From DASRYH01 sp035687245 (GTDB lineage Bacteria > Actinomycetota > Coriobacteriia > Anaerosomatales > PHET01), in assembly GCA_035687245.1 (NCBI GenBank), contig DASRYH010000008.1:193431-257430 (forward strand): DNA of 64,000 nucleotides. The letters run 5' to 3'. The translations under genes were made by a program, and so were the position numbers. Shown piece after piece: positions 32,990 to 40,407 of the stretch. Below the pieces are notes generated by a model that did no database searches, was not told the DNA's origin, and was given only the letters and a program-made list of their open reading frames with translations. Each line of letters begins with the position of its first letter. Within the stretch, counting starts at the first letter, position 1.

Positions 32990-34284
32990 TCTGGAACCCC
33001 GAGTACGAGTGTATGGATCGAGACGCCCTGCGCGAGCTGCAGCTCCGGCGGCTCCAGATGACCGTCTCGTGGACCTACGAGCGCGTGTCGCACTACCGCG
33101 ATCAGATGGATGCCGCAGGAGTGAAGCCGCGTGACATCCGCACCCTCGATGACGTGCGCAAACTCCCGTACACCGATAAGACCGCCTTGCGCGACACCTA
33201 CCCCTTCGGCATGTTCGCGCTGCCGCTGGACGAGGTCGTGCGAGTGCACAGTTCGAGCGGTACCACCGGCAAGCCTATCGTGGTGGGCTACTCGCGCGGC
33301 GACATCAACACGTGGACGGACTTGACCGCACGGGTTGCGAGCGCGGCGGGCGTCAACCGCCACGACCTTGTGGATATGGCCTTCCTCTACGGCATGTTCA
33401 CCGGCGGCTGGGGCATGCACTACGGCATCGAGCGCATTGGGGCGACGATCATCCCGGCTGGGTCGGGACAGACTGAGCGCCACCTCATGATGATGAAGGA
33501 CTTCGGCACGACGGTGCTTGTTGGTACCCCGAGTTACGCGCTCTACCTCGCCGAACAGGCCGAAGCTGCCGGAATCAACTTCGCCGACCTCTCGCTGCGT
33601 CTGGGTCTATTCGGCGGGGAGCCTTGCTCCGACAAGATGAAGGAAGAGATCGAGCAGCGCCTTCAGATCCGGGCAACCGACAACTATGGCCTGTCGGAGG
33701 TCATGGGACCGGGCGTGGCCGGCGAATGCGAGTGCGGCTGCGGACTCCATGTTGCCGAAGACCACTTCCTTCTCGAGCTCATCGACCCGGAGTCCGGCGA
33801 GCCGGTCGGCTCGGGTGAGCAGGGCGAACTCGTAATCACGACGCTCACCAAAGAGGCCTTCCCGGTGCTTCGCTATCGCACGCACGACCTCACGACTCTC
33901 GACGAGGCGCGATGCGAGTGCGGGCGCACCCTTGCCCGTATGCGAAAGGTGCGCGCCCGTACCGACGATATGCTCATCATTCGGGGCGTGAACGTCTTCC
34001 CGAGCCAGATCGAGGATGTGCTCTTCCAAATCGAGGGGATTCGCCCGCACTACCTGATCGTCGTAGACCGCAAGCACAACCTCGACGATCTCGAGGTTCG
34101 CATCGAAGTCGAGCCTGCGGTCTTTTCCGATATCATGGCCGATATGGTGGCGTTTCAGCGCAACGTGGCCGACAAGTTGCAGTCAGTTCTCGGGCTCAGG
34201 GCTAAGATCAAGCTGGTCGAACCCGGTGCCATCGAGCGTAGTGCGGGTAAGAGCAAACGAGTGCTCGACCTGCGTGACGCGTAA
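32986..34284 (+). CDS. paaK: Phenylacetate-CoA ligase (AMP-forming), copy 2
   Basis: This 432-residue PaaK is a paralog of the copy at 10.4 kb. It has the SSSGTTGKP loop near residue 87, YGLSEVMGPGV and the MLIIRGVNVFPSQIE hinge. It closes the ior-ACT-liv operon. IorAB makes aryl-acetyl-CoA, so this ligase may hydrolyse or recapture the arylacetate by its reversible reaction, or activate arylacetate taken up from outside. The ATG overlaps the livF stop. Confidence 0.9.
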   Translation: MIWNPEYECMDRDALRELQLRRLQMTVSWTYERVSHYRDQMDAAGVKPRDIRTLDDVRKLPYTDKTALRDTYPFGMFALPLDEVVRVHSSSGTTGKPIVVGYSRGDINTWTDLTARVASAAGVNRHDLVDMAFLYGMFTGGWGMHYGIERIGATIIPAGSGQTERHLMMMKDFGTTVLVGTPSYALYLAEQAEAAGINFADLSLRLGLFGGEPCSDKMKEEIEQRLQIRATDNYGLSEVMGPGVAGECECGCGLHVAEDHFLLELIDPESGEPVGSGEQGELVITTLTKEAFPVLRYRTHDLTTLDEARCECGRTLARMRKVRARTDDMLIIRGVNVFPSQIEDVLFQIEGIRPHYLIVVDRKHNLDDLEVRIEVEPAVFSDIMADMVAFQRNVADKLQSVLGLRAKIKLVEPGAIERSAGKSKRVLDLRDA

Positions 34285-34326
34285 GAAGTCGCTTCCGGCG
34301 GTTCGCAATCGAACGAAGGGACGTCC

Positions 34327-34869
34327 GTGGCCATCTGGGCCTGGATAGTTGTCGGTGTGGGCGCGGTCCTGATAGTGGTCGCCGCTGTGGTGGTCTCGGT
34401 CATCGCGTGGCGTACCTACAGGCGTCGCATGTTGCTGCGCCTGCTGGTACGAGCGGAGGCGGTCCAGGCCGCCGGCAGCGCCCTGCGCGACACCGTGCTG
34501 CGGCTCGCCGACGGGCCTATTGAGGAGCTGCAGGTCTTCATCGACGACCCGGATTCGGTCGAGCGTCGCGCCATGGCTGAGGTGCGGTCCCGCGCGGGCA
34601 TGCTCTACGACGAACTAGATCGCATGGCGTTGCCTAAGTCACTCATTCCGGTCGCCGAGGCCTTGGCCGACGCCGCGTATGCCACCTATGAGCAGGCCGG
34701 ATGCGTCGCCGATGCCGATAGCAGCAACGATGCGCTCGACCATCTGGCGGGCATCAAGCTGGAGAAGGTGCGTACCTACTCCCTGAAGGCGCGCACGCTC
34801 GTTGCCGGTGCCTGTGACGTGTGCGGACTCGACGACACTGCCGTCTACGGCGGAGGGTTGTACTTGTGA
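34327..34869 (+). CDS. Membrane-anchored protein of unknown function
   Basis: This 180-residue protein begins with one strongly hydrophobic helix (residues 3-27), then a basic stop-transfer segment (RTYRRR) and a helical cytosolic domain of about 150 residues without a recognised motif. Two cysteines near the C-terminus (CDVC) might bind metal. It is followed, with stop/start overlap, by an SH3-domain protein. Its GTG start has a GAAGGGA site upstream. I see no link to the ior-liv operon beyond adjacency. Confidence 0.7.
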   Translation: MAIWAWIVVGVGAVLIVVAAVVVSVIAWRTYRRRMLLRLLVRAEAVQAAGSALRDTVLRLADGPIEELQVFIDDPDSVERRAMAEVRSRAGMLYDELDRMALPKSLIPVAEALADAAYATYEQAGCVADADSSNDALDHLAGIKLEKVRTYSLKARTLVAGACDVCGLDDTAVYGGGLYL

Positions 34870-35330
34870 CGATGTCGCTCGACAAGCTGATTAAGGGCGT
34901 TGCTGGCGCAATCGTTCTCGTGTTCCTGTTCCTCGTGATGTCGAACTGGTGGGGCGACTTCAAGACAGCTTCTGAGGCTGCCAAGGCTGCAGGTACCGAG
35001 ACAAGCTCAACGGCGACTCCCGCCGCCGCTCCGCAGGGGGAGGGGAGCAAGCCCGCTGCCAGCACAGATGCCAGCGCAGGTGCTTCGGCAGGCGACTCCA
35101 CGCCCTCAGACACCGCCGCGCAGGCCAGTAAGGGCACTGTGGTTGTGATGATCGAGGGCCTGAACTTCCGGGAGAAGGCCGATAGAGGGTCGAAGGCCAT
35201 TCGCGCGCTGTCGAAGGGCGAGAAGGTGGAGCTGCTCGACACCATCGACTCTTGGTACCAGGTGAAAGACAAGAACGGGGACATCGGGTGGATTTCCTCG
35301 AATCGGGCGTACGCGAAGGTGGAGAAGTAG
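34866..35330 (+). CDS. Membrane-anchored bacterial SH3-domain protein
   Basis: This 154-residue protein has a transmembrane helix at residues 12-28, an Ala/Ser/Thr-rich extracellular linker (about 35-90) and a C-terminal SH3b domain (GLNFREKADRGSKAIRAL, then GWISSN). SH3b domains outside the membrane usually bind cell-wall peptides. GTG 34866 overlaps the upstream stop and has GGAGG eight bases before it; ATG 34872 is possible. It probably acts with its two small neighbours at the cell envelope. Confidence 0.8.
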   Translation: MTMSLDKLIKGVAGAIVLVFLFLVMSNWWGDFKTASEAAKAAGTETSSTATPAAAPQGEGSKPAASTDASAGASAGDSTPSDTAAQASKGTVVVMIEGLNFREKADRGSKAIRALSKGEKVELLDTIDSWYQVKDKNGDIGWISSNRAYAKVEK

Positions 35331-35335
35331 TCCAG

Positions 35336-35683
35336 ATGCGCATAATCGGCGCTGCCGACGAGTTCTGGCGGCTCAGGGTGACTCGGGTGGACGTTGCAGA
35401 CGGCCTCGACTTCGAATGGCACCCGGACATCCTTTACCGGCGGCCCAGTGTCGGGCAGATCGATGAAGTAGAGACGTGGTACGTCGAGGCGGTCAAGCTT
35501 GATGACGTAGAGACGGTTGTGCGCGTTGCCGGTTTTGCGGAGCGCGATGACGCGGACAAGTTCGTCCAGCGGGCGACAGATGACCTCGCGGAGATGACGA
35601 AGAGTCAGTTCGAGGATGCGTACCTGTCTGGTGATGTCGCAGATGCAGACGATTCCGAGGATGGTTCGTCCGAGGCGCTCTAG
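35336..35683 (+). CDS. Small acidic protein of unknown function
   Basis: This 115-residue protein is acidic, especially in its last 20 residues (ADADDSEDGSSEAL). The N-terminal half has a beta-strand-like pattern with aromatic residues (FWRLRVTRV, DFEWHPDILYRR). I recognise no family. ATG 35336 comes six bases after the SH3-gene stop with a GGAG site upstream, so it closes that three-gene unit. Its stop is the last + strand gene end before the terminus-like intergenic region. Confidence 0.65.
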   Translation: MRIIGAADEFWRLRVTRVDVADGLDFEWHPDILYRRPSVGQIDEVETWYVEAVKLDDVETVVRVAGFAERDDADKFVQRATDDLAEMTKSQFEDAYLSGDVADADDSEDGSSEAL

Positions 35684-35777
35684 GCCCAGCCGCGTGTCGG
35701 AGAGGCGCCTTCACCGTTGGCGAGAGCCGCGCGCAGGAGGGCGGTCAGCGGGAATCCCCATCGATGCACGTAAGGGG
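35684..35777 (+). mobile_element. Possible relic of an IS605/IS607-type right end
   Basis: After the last + strand gene, the frame continues as a Pro/Ala/Arg-rich tail ending SGNPH-RCT at a TAA. GGGAATCCCC (35750-35759) lies in it, and GGGGACGAAG follows at 35774. The arrangement CCCC-loop-GGGGA with AAG after it resembles the 3' end of tnpB/omega-RNA regions in IS605/IS607 elements. No transposase body remains, so this is a weak, pattern-only call. Confidence 0.3.
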
Positions 35778-35795
35778 ACGAAGCTTTAAACAGAG

Positions 35796-35823
35796 ATGCG
35801 ACATAAGATACGTTATCAGACAT
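35796..35823 (-). other. dif: Candidate dif site (XerCD recombination, replication terminus)
   Basis: Read on the - strand, the 28-mer is ATGTCTGATAA-CGTATC-TTATGTCGCAT. These are two 11-bp arms with inner ATAA/TTAT and outer ATG/CAT symmetry around a 6-bp spacer, which is the XerC/spacer/XerD layout. Its core matches the E. coli dif core in 14 of 16 positions (ATAA-GTAT-T-TTATGT). It lies where gene direction flips from + to -, so both arms of the chromosome point into it. FtsK, the translocase that activates XerD at dif, is coded 25 kb away. Confidence 0.72.
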
Positions 35824-35990
35824 ACGGGCATACTGTCGGAGAGAGGCTGTGAGAGCGCTTCTAACGTGTGCGACGTGCGCAAACACCCGTGACCACTCCT
35901 GCGCTAGAGCTGAAGCGGCCCCGGACCGCGCGTGCGCACAGCCCGGGGCCGTCAATGATGCAACGCCGCTTGCGCGACGATCGCAACTAC
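35824..35990. terminator. Gene-free rest of the convergence region with a GC hairpin
   Basis: Between the dif-like site and the uracil permease stop lies a hairpin of CGGCCCCGG (35916-35924) with CCGGGGCCG (35943-35951), loop 18 bases. It can end - strand transcription from the permease gene. No U-run is present on either strand. Nothing else is recognisable here; the open frame 35680-35955 on the - strand runs through the dif-like site and the hairpin and is unlikely to be a gene. Confidence 0.45.
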
Positions 35991-37319
35991 CTAGGCGTCG
36001 GCCTTAGCGGCCTCTGCTTGTGCCTCAGCGACGAATGACGGTGCATCTACCGCCAGTCCTTCGCTCTCCTTCGGCAGGATCAGGTTCAAGATGATGCCCA
36101 CGACGGTTGCCAAGGCCATGCCCGGAATCGTGTACCGTCCGACCGGAATGGCGAAGCCACCGGTCTCCATGCCGATACCAATGACCAGAACGACGCTAGC
36201 GAGAATCAGGTTGCGGCTATGGCTGAAGTCGATGCCGCTGTCCACGAGCAGGCGCAGGCCGGAGCTCGCAATCAGGCCGAACAGAAGCAGCGAAATGCCG
36301 CCCATGACCGGCGTCGGAATCGAGTTGATCACGGCGCTGAACTTCGGAATGAAGCCGCCGATGATGAATGCGAAGGCGCCGGCGAACCAGAAGATCTGGG
36401 TCGCGTAGACCTTCGTAACCGCCATGACGCCGATGTTCTCGGCATAGGTGGTCGACGGCGTGCCGCCCATCGCTCCAGAGATCGCGGTGGCGAGTCCGTC
36501 ACCGAACAGCGACTCAGGCAGCATGTCAGTGAAGTCCTTGCCCACGATCTCATTGATCACGAGCAGGTGGCCGATGTGCTCGACGACAACGACGATGGCG
36601 ACCGGTGCGATGATCAGGATCGGGCCCAGCTCGAACGTCGGGAAGACGAGCTTAGGCAGACCGAACCACGCGGCATCCATGACCGGCTTGAAGTCCACCA
36701 GGCCGAACGGAATCGCGGCCAGATAGCCCACGATGATGCCCATGAGGACCGGAATCGTCTTGAGGAAGCCCTTGAAGTACGACGAGAAGACGATCGCCGC
36801 GCCGAGCGTGATGCCCGCGATGGCAACCCTCTTGAGCTCGAGTCCCTGTGTCGGGTCCGCAAACGGGTACAACGACATCTTCACCGCGACCGCCGAAAGC
36901 CCAAGACCAATGACGATGACAACGGCGCCAACGAGCGCCGGCGGGAGAATCTTGTTGAGCCAGGCGGTGCCGACTGCCTTGATGATCGCCGCGACGATCA
37001 TGTAGACGACACCGGCGGCGACGAGACCACCCAAGGCAGCCGGGATGTTCTCAGGCTTGCCTCCGATGACCGCGATAAGCGGCGCGATGAACGCGAAGCT
37101 CGAACCAAGGTAGCTCGGGATCTTGTTGCGCACACAAATCAGGTACAGGATCGTGCCGATACCGGAGGTCATCAGACCGATTCCGGGATCGAGGCCGGTG
37201 AGAATCGGTACGAGAACAGTCGCGCCGAACATGGCCATGAGGTGCTGTAGCGCGAGCGGAATCGCGCGTGTCAGCGGCAGTACATCGTCGGTCTGAATGA
37301 CGCCTTGGTTGTCAGCCAC
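35991..37319 (-). CDS. uraA: Uracil/xanthine permease (NCS2 family, UraA-like)
   Basis: This 442-residue NCS2 transporter has about 14 hydrophobic segments. Family signatures are LQHLMAMFGATVLVP at residues 25-40, VVVEHIGHLLVINE and GGTPSTTYAENIGVMAVT. These match UraA/PyrP uracil permeases, which import uracil with protons. GTG 37319 is chosen because AAAGGAG lies seven bases upstream; GTG 37325 would be too close. A terminator-like hairpin separates it from the purine permease upstream. Confidence 0.92.
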   Translation of the reverse strand: MADNQGVIQTDDVLPLTRAIPLALQHLMAMFGATVLVPILTGLDPGIGLMTSGIGTILYLICVRNKIPSYLGSSFAFIAPLIAVIGGKPENIPAALGGLVAAGVVYMIVAAIIKAVGTAWLNKILPPALVGAVVIVIGLGLSAVAVKMSLYPFADPTQGLELKRVAIAGITLGAAIVFSSYFKGFLKTIPVLMGIIVGYLAAIPFGLVDFKPVMDAAWFGLPKLVFPTFELGPILIIAPVAIVVVVEHIGHLLVINEIVGKDFTDMLPESLFGDGLATAISGAMGGTPSTTYAENIGVMAVTKVYATQIFWFAGAFAFIIGGFIPKFSAVINSIPTPVMGGISLLLFGLIASSGLRLLVDSGIDFSHSRNLILASVVLVIGIGMETGGFAIPVGRYTIPGMALATVVGIILNLILPKESEGLAVDAPSFVAEAQAEAAKADA

Positions 37320-37342
37320 TACCACTCTCCTTTCCTAGAGGA

Positions 37343-37364
37343 AGGGCCCGGTTGCCCGGGCCCT
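37343..37364 (-). terminator. Hairpin between the two nucleobase permease genes
   Basis: AGGGCCCGG (37343-37351) pairs with CCGGGCCCT (37356-37364), four-base loop. On the - strand it follows the purine permease stop and is followed by TTCCTCT. It may end or attenuate transcription before the uracil permease. Confidence 0.6.
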
Positions 37365-37379
37365 GTGATTTTGCGGGGT

Positions 37380-38807
37380 TTAGCCTGCGATGAGGGCGTT
37401 GATCGGGCCCTGGAGGAACATCACCAGGAACGCGAGCGACGCGACCCACATGAGGGCGTGGACCTCGCCGGCCTTGCCCTTGAAGATCTTGAGCAGCACG
37501 TAGCTGATGAAGCCAAAGCCGATGCCGTAGCTGATGTTGTAGGTCAGCGGGATACCAACGATGGTCAAGAAGGCCGGGAAGGCGTTCTCCAGGTCGTCCC
37601 AGGAGATCTCCTTGACCAGACGCATCATCAGGTAGCCGACCACGATCAGTGCACCAGCAGTGATCGGGTAGACGTAGAAGTCCGGGTTGACCTTGGCGAT
37701 GTCGAAGCCCGAGCCCACATAGGAGCTGTAGTGCTCAGCGGCGCCGGTGTTGAAGCCGCCACCCACCATGGCGACGAGCGGCGAGAAGAACGCCGCGAGT
37801 GCGAAGAAGACGCCGGTGACGATGGCGGTAAGACCAGTGCGTCCACCCTCGGCGACACCAGCGGCGGACTCGATGTAAGTCGTGATCGAACTGGCGCCGA
37901 ACAGGCCACCGACGCTTGCGGCGACGGAGTCGACTGCGAGGATGTTGCGGATGCCCGGAACCTCGCCGTCCTTGCCCACGAAGCCAGCCTGCTCGCCGAC
38001 GGAGATGACGGTGCCCATGGTGTCAAAGAAGTCAGAGAGCATGACCGCGAAGACCGCGAACAGCAGGGCCGGCGTGAACATCTGCGCGATAGCCAAACCG
38101 CCCTTGACCTGCTGGAACGGTGCAAAGAAGGTCGAGAAGTCCGGTGCGGCGACGACCGCGGTCGGCAGGCTCGTGACCTTGAAGAGCAGCGCGGCTGCTG
38201 TGGCCACGAGGATGCCCCAGAGGATGTCGCCCTTCACCTTCAGTGCCATGAAGATGAGGATCGAGACCAAACCGATAACCGTGACCCAGACGTAGGGCTG
38301 GGAGAAGCTGCCCAGGGTGACCATCGTGTTGGGGTCCGGCTTGATGAAGCCGCCCTCGAACAGGCCGATGGTGGTGATGAACAGGCCGATGCCTACGCCG
38401 ATGGCGCGCTTGAGCTCCATCGGGATGGCGTTCATGATCGCCTCGCGAAGACCGGTCATGACCAGCACGAGGATGATGAGACCCTCGACGAAGATGACCG
38501 ACATGCCGACCTGCCACGGCACGTTCGCCTGCTGGAAGCCGATTATCGAGAAGGTCACAACGGCGTTCAGGCCCATGCCCGATGCCAGTGCGAACGGCCT
38601 GTTGCTGATAAGGCCCATCGAGATACACATCAGAGCAGCACCGAGCGCGGTTGCCGTTGCGGCGCCAGCGAACGGCACGCCCGCAGCAGAAAGAATGCCC
38701 GGATTGACGAAGACGATGTATGCCATCGTCAAGAACGTGGTGAAGCCGGCCAGGATCTCAGTCTTGAGATCCGTTCCGCGCTCCGAGAACTTGAAGAACC
38801 CCTCCAT
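37380..38807 (-). CDS. Adenine/guanine/hypoxanthine permease (NCS2, PbuG/AdeP-like)
   Basis: This 475-residue membrane transporter of the AzgA-like NCS2 branch begins FFKFSERGTDLKTEILAGFTTF, followed by LTMAYIVFVNP, both diagnostic of PbuG/PurP proteins. It also shows DFFDTMGT in mid-sequence. It imports purine bases that Hpt and Apt could salvage. I start at ATG 38807, seven bases after AGAGGTG; the GTG within that site at 38816 would destroy it. No purine riboswitch is visible in the 129 bases upstream. Confidence 0.92.
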   Translation of the reverse strand: MEGFFKFSERGTDLKTEILAGFTTFLTMAYIVFVNPGILSAAGVPFAGAATATALGAALMCISMGLISNRPFALASGMGLNAVVTFSIIGFQQANVPWQVGMSVIFVEGLIILVLVMTGLREAIMNAIPMELKRAIGVGIGLFITTIGLFEGGFIKPDPNTMVTLGSFSQPYVWVTVIGLVSILIFMALKVKGDILWGILVATAAALLFKVTSLPTAVVAAPDFSTFFAPFQQVKGGLAIAQMFTPALLFAVFAVMLSDFFDTMGTVISVGEQAGFVGKDGEVPGIRNILAVDSVAASVGGLFGASSITTYIESAAGVAEGGRTGLTAIVTGVFFALAAFFSPLVAMVGGGFNTGAAEHYSSYVGSGFDIAKVNPDFYVYPITAGALIVVGYLMMRLVKEISWDDLENAFPAFLTIVGIPLTYNISYGIGFGFISYVLLKIFKGKAGEVHALMWVASLAFLVMFLQGPINALIAG

Positions 38808-38936
38808 GCATTTCACCTCTTTACTAGGGAAACAGCGTCCTTGTAAGGCATCAGTCGCGTGTTGGCAGCACGCCTAGCCCGACACCCCCTTCACACCCCT
38901 CGCGTCCCCAGACCTTGCGTCCACAAGTTCCATCCC

Positions 38937-39380
38937 TCAGCGCTCCACAAAGAGAGAGCCTAGATAGCGCGGACGTGCCGAAGCGCCTTCGGCGAGCACA
39001 GCAACGACATCTGCGGCCATTGGCGGACGCAAGTCGAGTGTGAGTAGCTCATCGGGAGTAACGAGGTCGACTGCAACAACGCGGTCGTCCTCGGGAGTAG
39101 ACGTGATCTCACCGCCAGTGATCCTCGCGGACATGACGACGTTCACAACGTGACGGCTGCCGTTGGGATCGATGGTGTCGGAGACGATGAGCGGTTCGCC
39201 GACGGTGGCGACAAGCCCGGTCTCTTCACGAACCTCTCGTACAAGTGCGTCGCCGACGGTCTCGCGGTAGTCGACGCCGCCACCGGGAAGCAGGTGATAC
39301 TCGGTGGTGCCGGCGCGATGTCGGACGACCACTATGCGGCCGTCGATCGTCATGAGGGCTGCTACGCGAATGCGGGGCAT
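38937..39380 (-). CDS. NUDIX hydrolase
   Basis: This 147-residue protein has a complete NUDIX box: GGGVDYRETVGDALVREV then REETGL, giving the G-x5-E-x7-REUXEEXGU pattern. It hydrolyses a nucleoside-diphosphate-linked compound; next to dut, a nucleotide-pool cleaning role (for example oxidised dNTPs) is plausible. Its ATG follows the dut stop by one base (TGA-G-ATG), so it depends on coupling; the longer frame upstream lies inside dut. Confidence 0.85.
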   Translation of the reverse strand: MPRIRVAALMTIDGRIVVVRHRAGTTEYHLLPGGGVDYRETVGDALVREVREETGLVATVGEPLIVSDTIDPNGSRHVVNVVMSARITGGEITSTPEDDRVVAVDLVTPDELLTLDLRPPMAADVVAVLAEGASARPRYLGSLFVER

Positions 39381-39381
39381 C

Positions 39382-39813
39382 TCAGAGACCCGTGCTGCCA
39401 AAGCCGCCCTCCCCCCGCACCGTAGAATCGAGCCCATCAACTTCGATGACTTCGCAACGTTCCACACGCTGAATGACCAGCTGCGCGACCTTGTCGCACT
39501 TCCTGATCTCTATTGGTGTGGAGGAGTCGAGATTGATGGCGATAAGCATGATCTCGCCGCGGTAGTGGCTGTCGATCAGGCCGGGAGTGTTCACGAAAGA
39601 GAGGCCGTGACGCAGGGCGAGACCGCTCCTGGGCTGCACGAAGCCTGCATAGCCTTCCGGAATGGCCACAGCGATGCCGGTGCGCACAAGGAGGCGATGT
39701 CCCGCCGCAATGGTTGCATCCTCGGCAGCGAAGAGGTCAAGACCGGCGTCGCCGTCGTGTGCGTAGCGCGGGATGGGCAGATCGGAGTCGAGTCGAGACA
39801 CACGCAGCTGCAC
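39382..39813 (-). CDS. dut: dUTP diphosphatase
   Basis: This 143-residue trimeric-type dUTPase hydrolyses dUTP to dUMP, protecting DNA and feeding dTMP synthesis. All five motifs are visible: [24 protein letters not shown], the KVAQLVI core and the C-terminal [10 protein letters not shown]. The start is GTG 39813, four bases after the nrdR stop. It forms an nrdR-dut-nudix unit devoted to deoxynucleotide supply. Confidence 0.94.
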   Translation of the reverse strand: MQLRVSRLDSDLPIPRYAHDGDAGLDLFAAEDATIAAGHRLLVRTGIAVAIPEGYAGFVQPRSGLALRHGLSFVNTPGLIDSHYRGEIMLIAINLDSSTPIEIRKCDKVAQLVIQRVERCEVIEVDGLDSTVRGEGGFGSTGL

Positions 39814-39817
39814 GGCG

Positions 39818-40264
39818 CTAGCTCAACCCCTTGAGCTCAGATGTGAACTCGTCGAGGTCCTGGAACTGCTTGTAGACCGATGCGAAGCGCACGTAGGCGA
39901 CCTTGTCGAGGTCACGAAGGCGCAGCAACACCATGTCCCCCAGCCGAGTGGAGTCGACTTCGTAGCGGAACTCGTTGTGGAGTTCGCTCTCGATGTCATC
40001 GATCAAAGCTTCGAGGCGCTCGATGCCGACGTCGCGCTTGGCGGTGGCAACGAGAAGCCCCCGGAGGAGCTTGCCGCGATCGAAAGGTTCTGGGGTGCCG
40101 CCGCGCTTCACGACCATAAGAGGCATCTCTTCGCGACGCTCGTAGGTGGTGAATCTCTCGGCGCAGTTCAGACACTCGCGTCGACGTCTAATGGCGTCTT
40201 GAGACTCCGAGGTGCGGGAGTCGACGACCTTGGTTTCGTCGTGACCGCAGAACGGACAGCGCAT
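39818..40264 (-). CDS. nrdR: Transcriptional repressor NrdR
   Basis: This 148-residue regulator of ribonucleotide reductase genes has a zinc ribbon (C3-x2-C6 and C31-x2-C34, [10 protein letters not shown] start) followed by an ATP-cone domain ([14 protein letters not shown]) that senses ATP/dATP. ATG 40264 begins the canonical MRCPFCG and has GGGGAGAGGG upstream. Two sequences resembling NrdR boxes lie in its own promoter region, suggesting autoregulation. No nrd reductase genes are in the window. Confidence 0.95.
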   Translation of the reverse strand: MRCPFCGHDETKVVDSRTSESQDAIRRRRECLNCAERFTTYERREEMPLMVVKRGGTPEPFDRGKLLRGLLVATAKRDVGIERLEALIDDIESELHNEFRYEVDSTRLGDMVLLRLRDLDKVAYVRFASVYKQFQDLDEFTSELKGLS

Positions 40265-40272
40265 GGCCCTCT

Positions 40273-40320
40273 CCCCTATATCTTGGCTTGCCATGAAAGG
40301 TAGCACACAAGATATGGGGC
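40273..40320. promoter_or_regulatory. Candidate paired NrdR boxes upstream of nrdR
   Basis: ACACAAGATATGGGGC (40305-40320) and, on the other strand, AGCCAAGATATAGGGG (40273-40288) each match the NrdR-box consensus ACACWATATATWGTGT in 11 of 16 positions. Their centres are 32 bp apart, three helical turns, as expected for tandem NrdR sites. Together they also form an inverted repeat. The proximal box overlaps the nrdR ribosome site. Confidence 0.5.
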
Positions 40321-40381
40321 ATCAACAAGTGCAGGGAACCATGTTCTTCCAGTTGAGGCTGCGAGATGCGCGTGTCTCGCG

Positions 40382-40407
40382 AACCCTCAGGACGCACGTG
40401 AGGGGTT
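40382..40407 (-). terminator. Hairpin at the end of the yneA-like gene
   Basis: AACCCTCA (40382-40389) pairs with TGAGGGGTT (40399-40407) with one bulged base, at the stop of the LysM gene on the - strand. A second small stem GCGAGA/TCTCGC follows (40361-40380). No U-run, so moderate support. Confidence 0.4.

Noticed and set aside
35680..35955. 91-codon - strand frame in the convergence gap
   Set aside because: It reads through the dif-like site and a hairpin, lacks a ribosome site and has no recognisable content.
36219..38846. Two long + strand frames (343 and 513 codons)
   Set aside because: They are antisense to two well-defined NCS2 permeases and consist of charged low-complexity sequence mirrored from hydrophobic codons.
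38808..38936. Purine riboswitch before the purine permease
   Set aside because: The 129-base leader lacks the conserved loop and junction sequences of the purine aptamer.
40336..40346. GAACCATGTTC as a fifth SOS box
   Set aside because: The half-sites are separated by three bases; the boxes at lexA and recA all have four.
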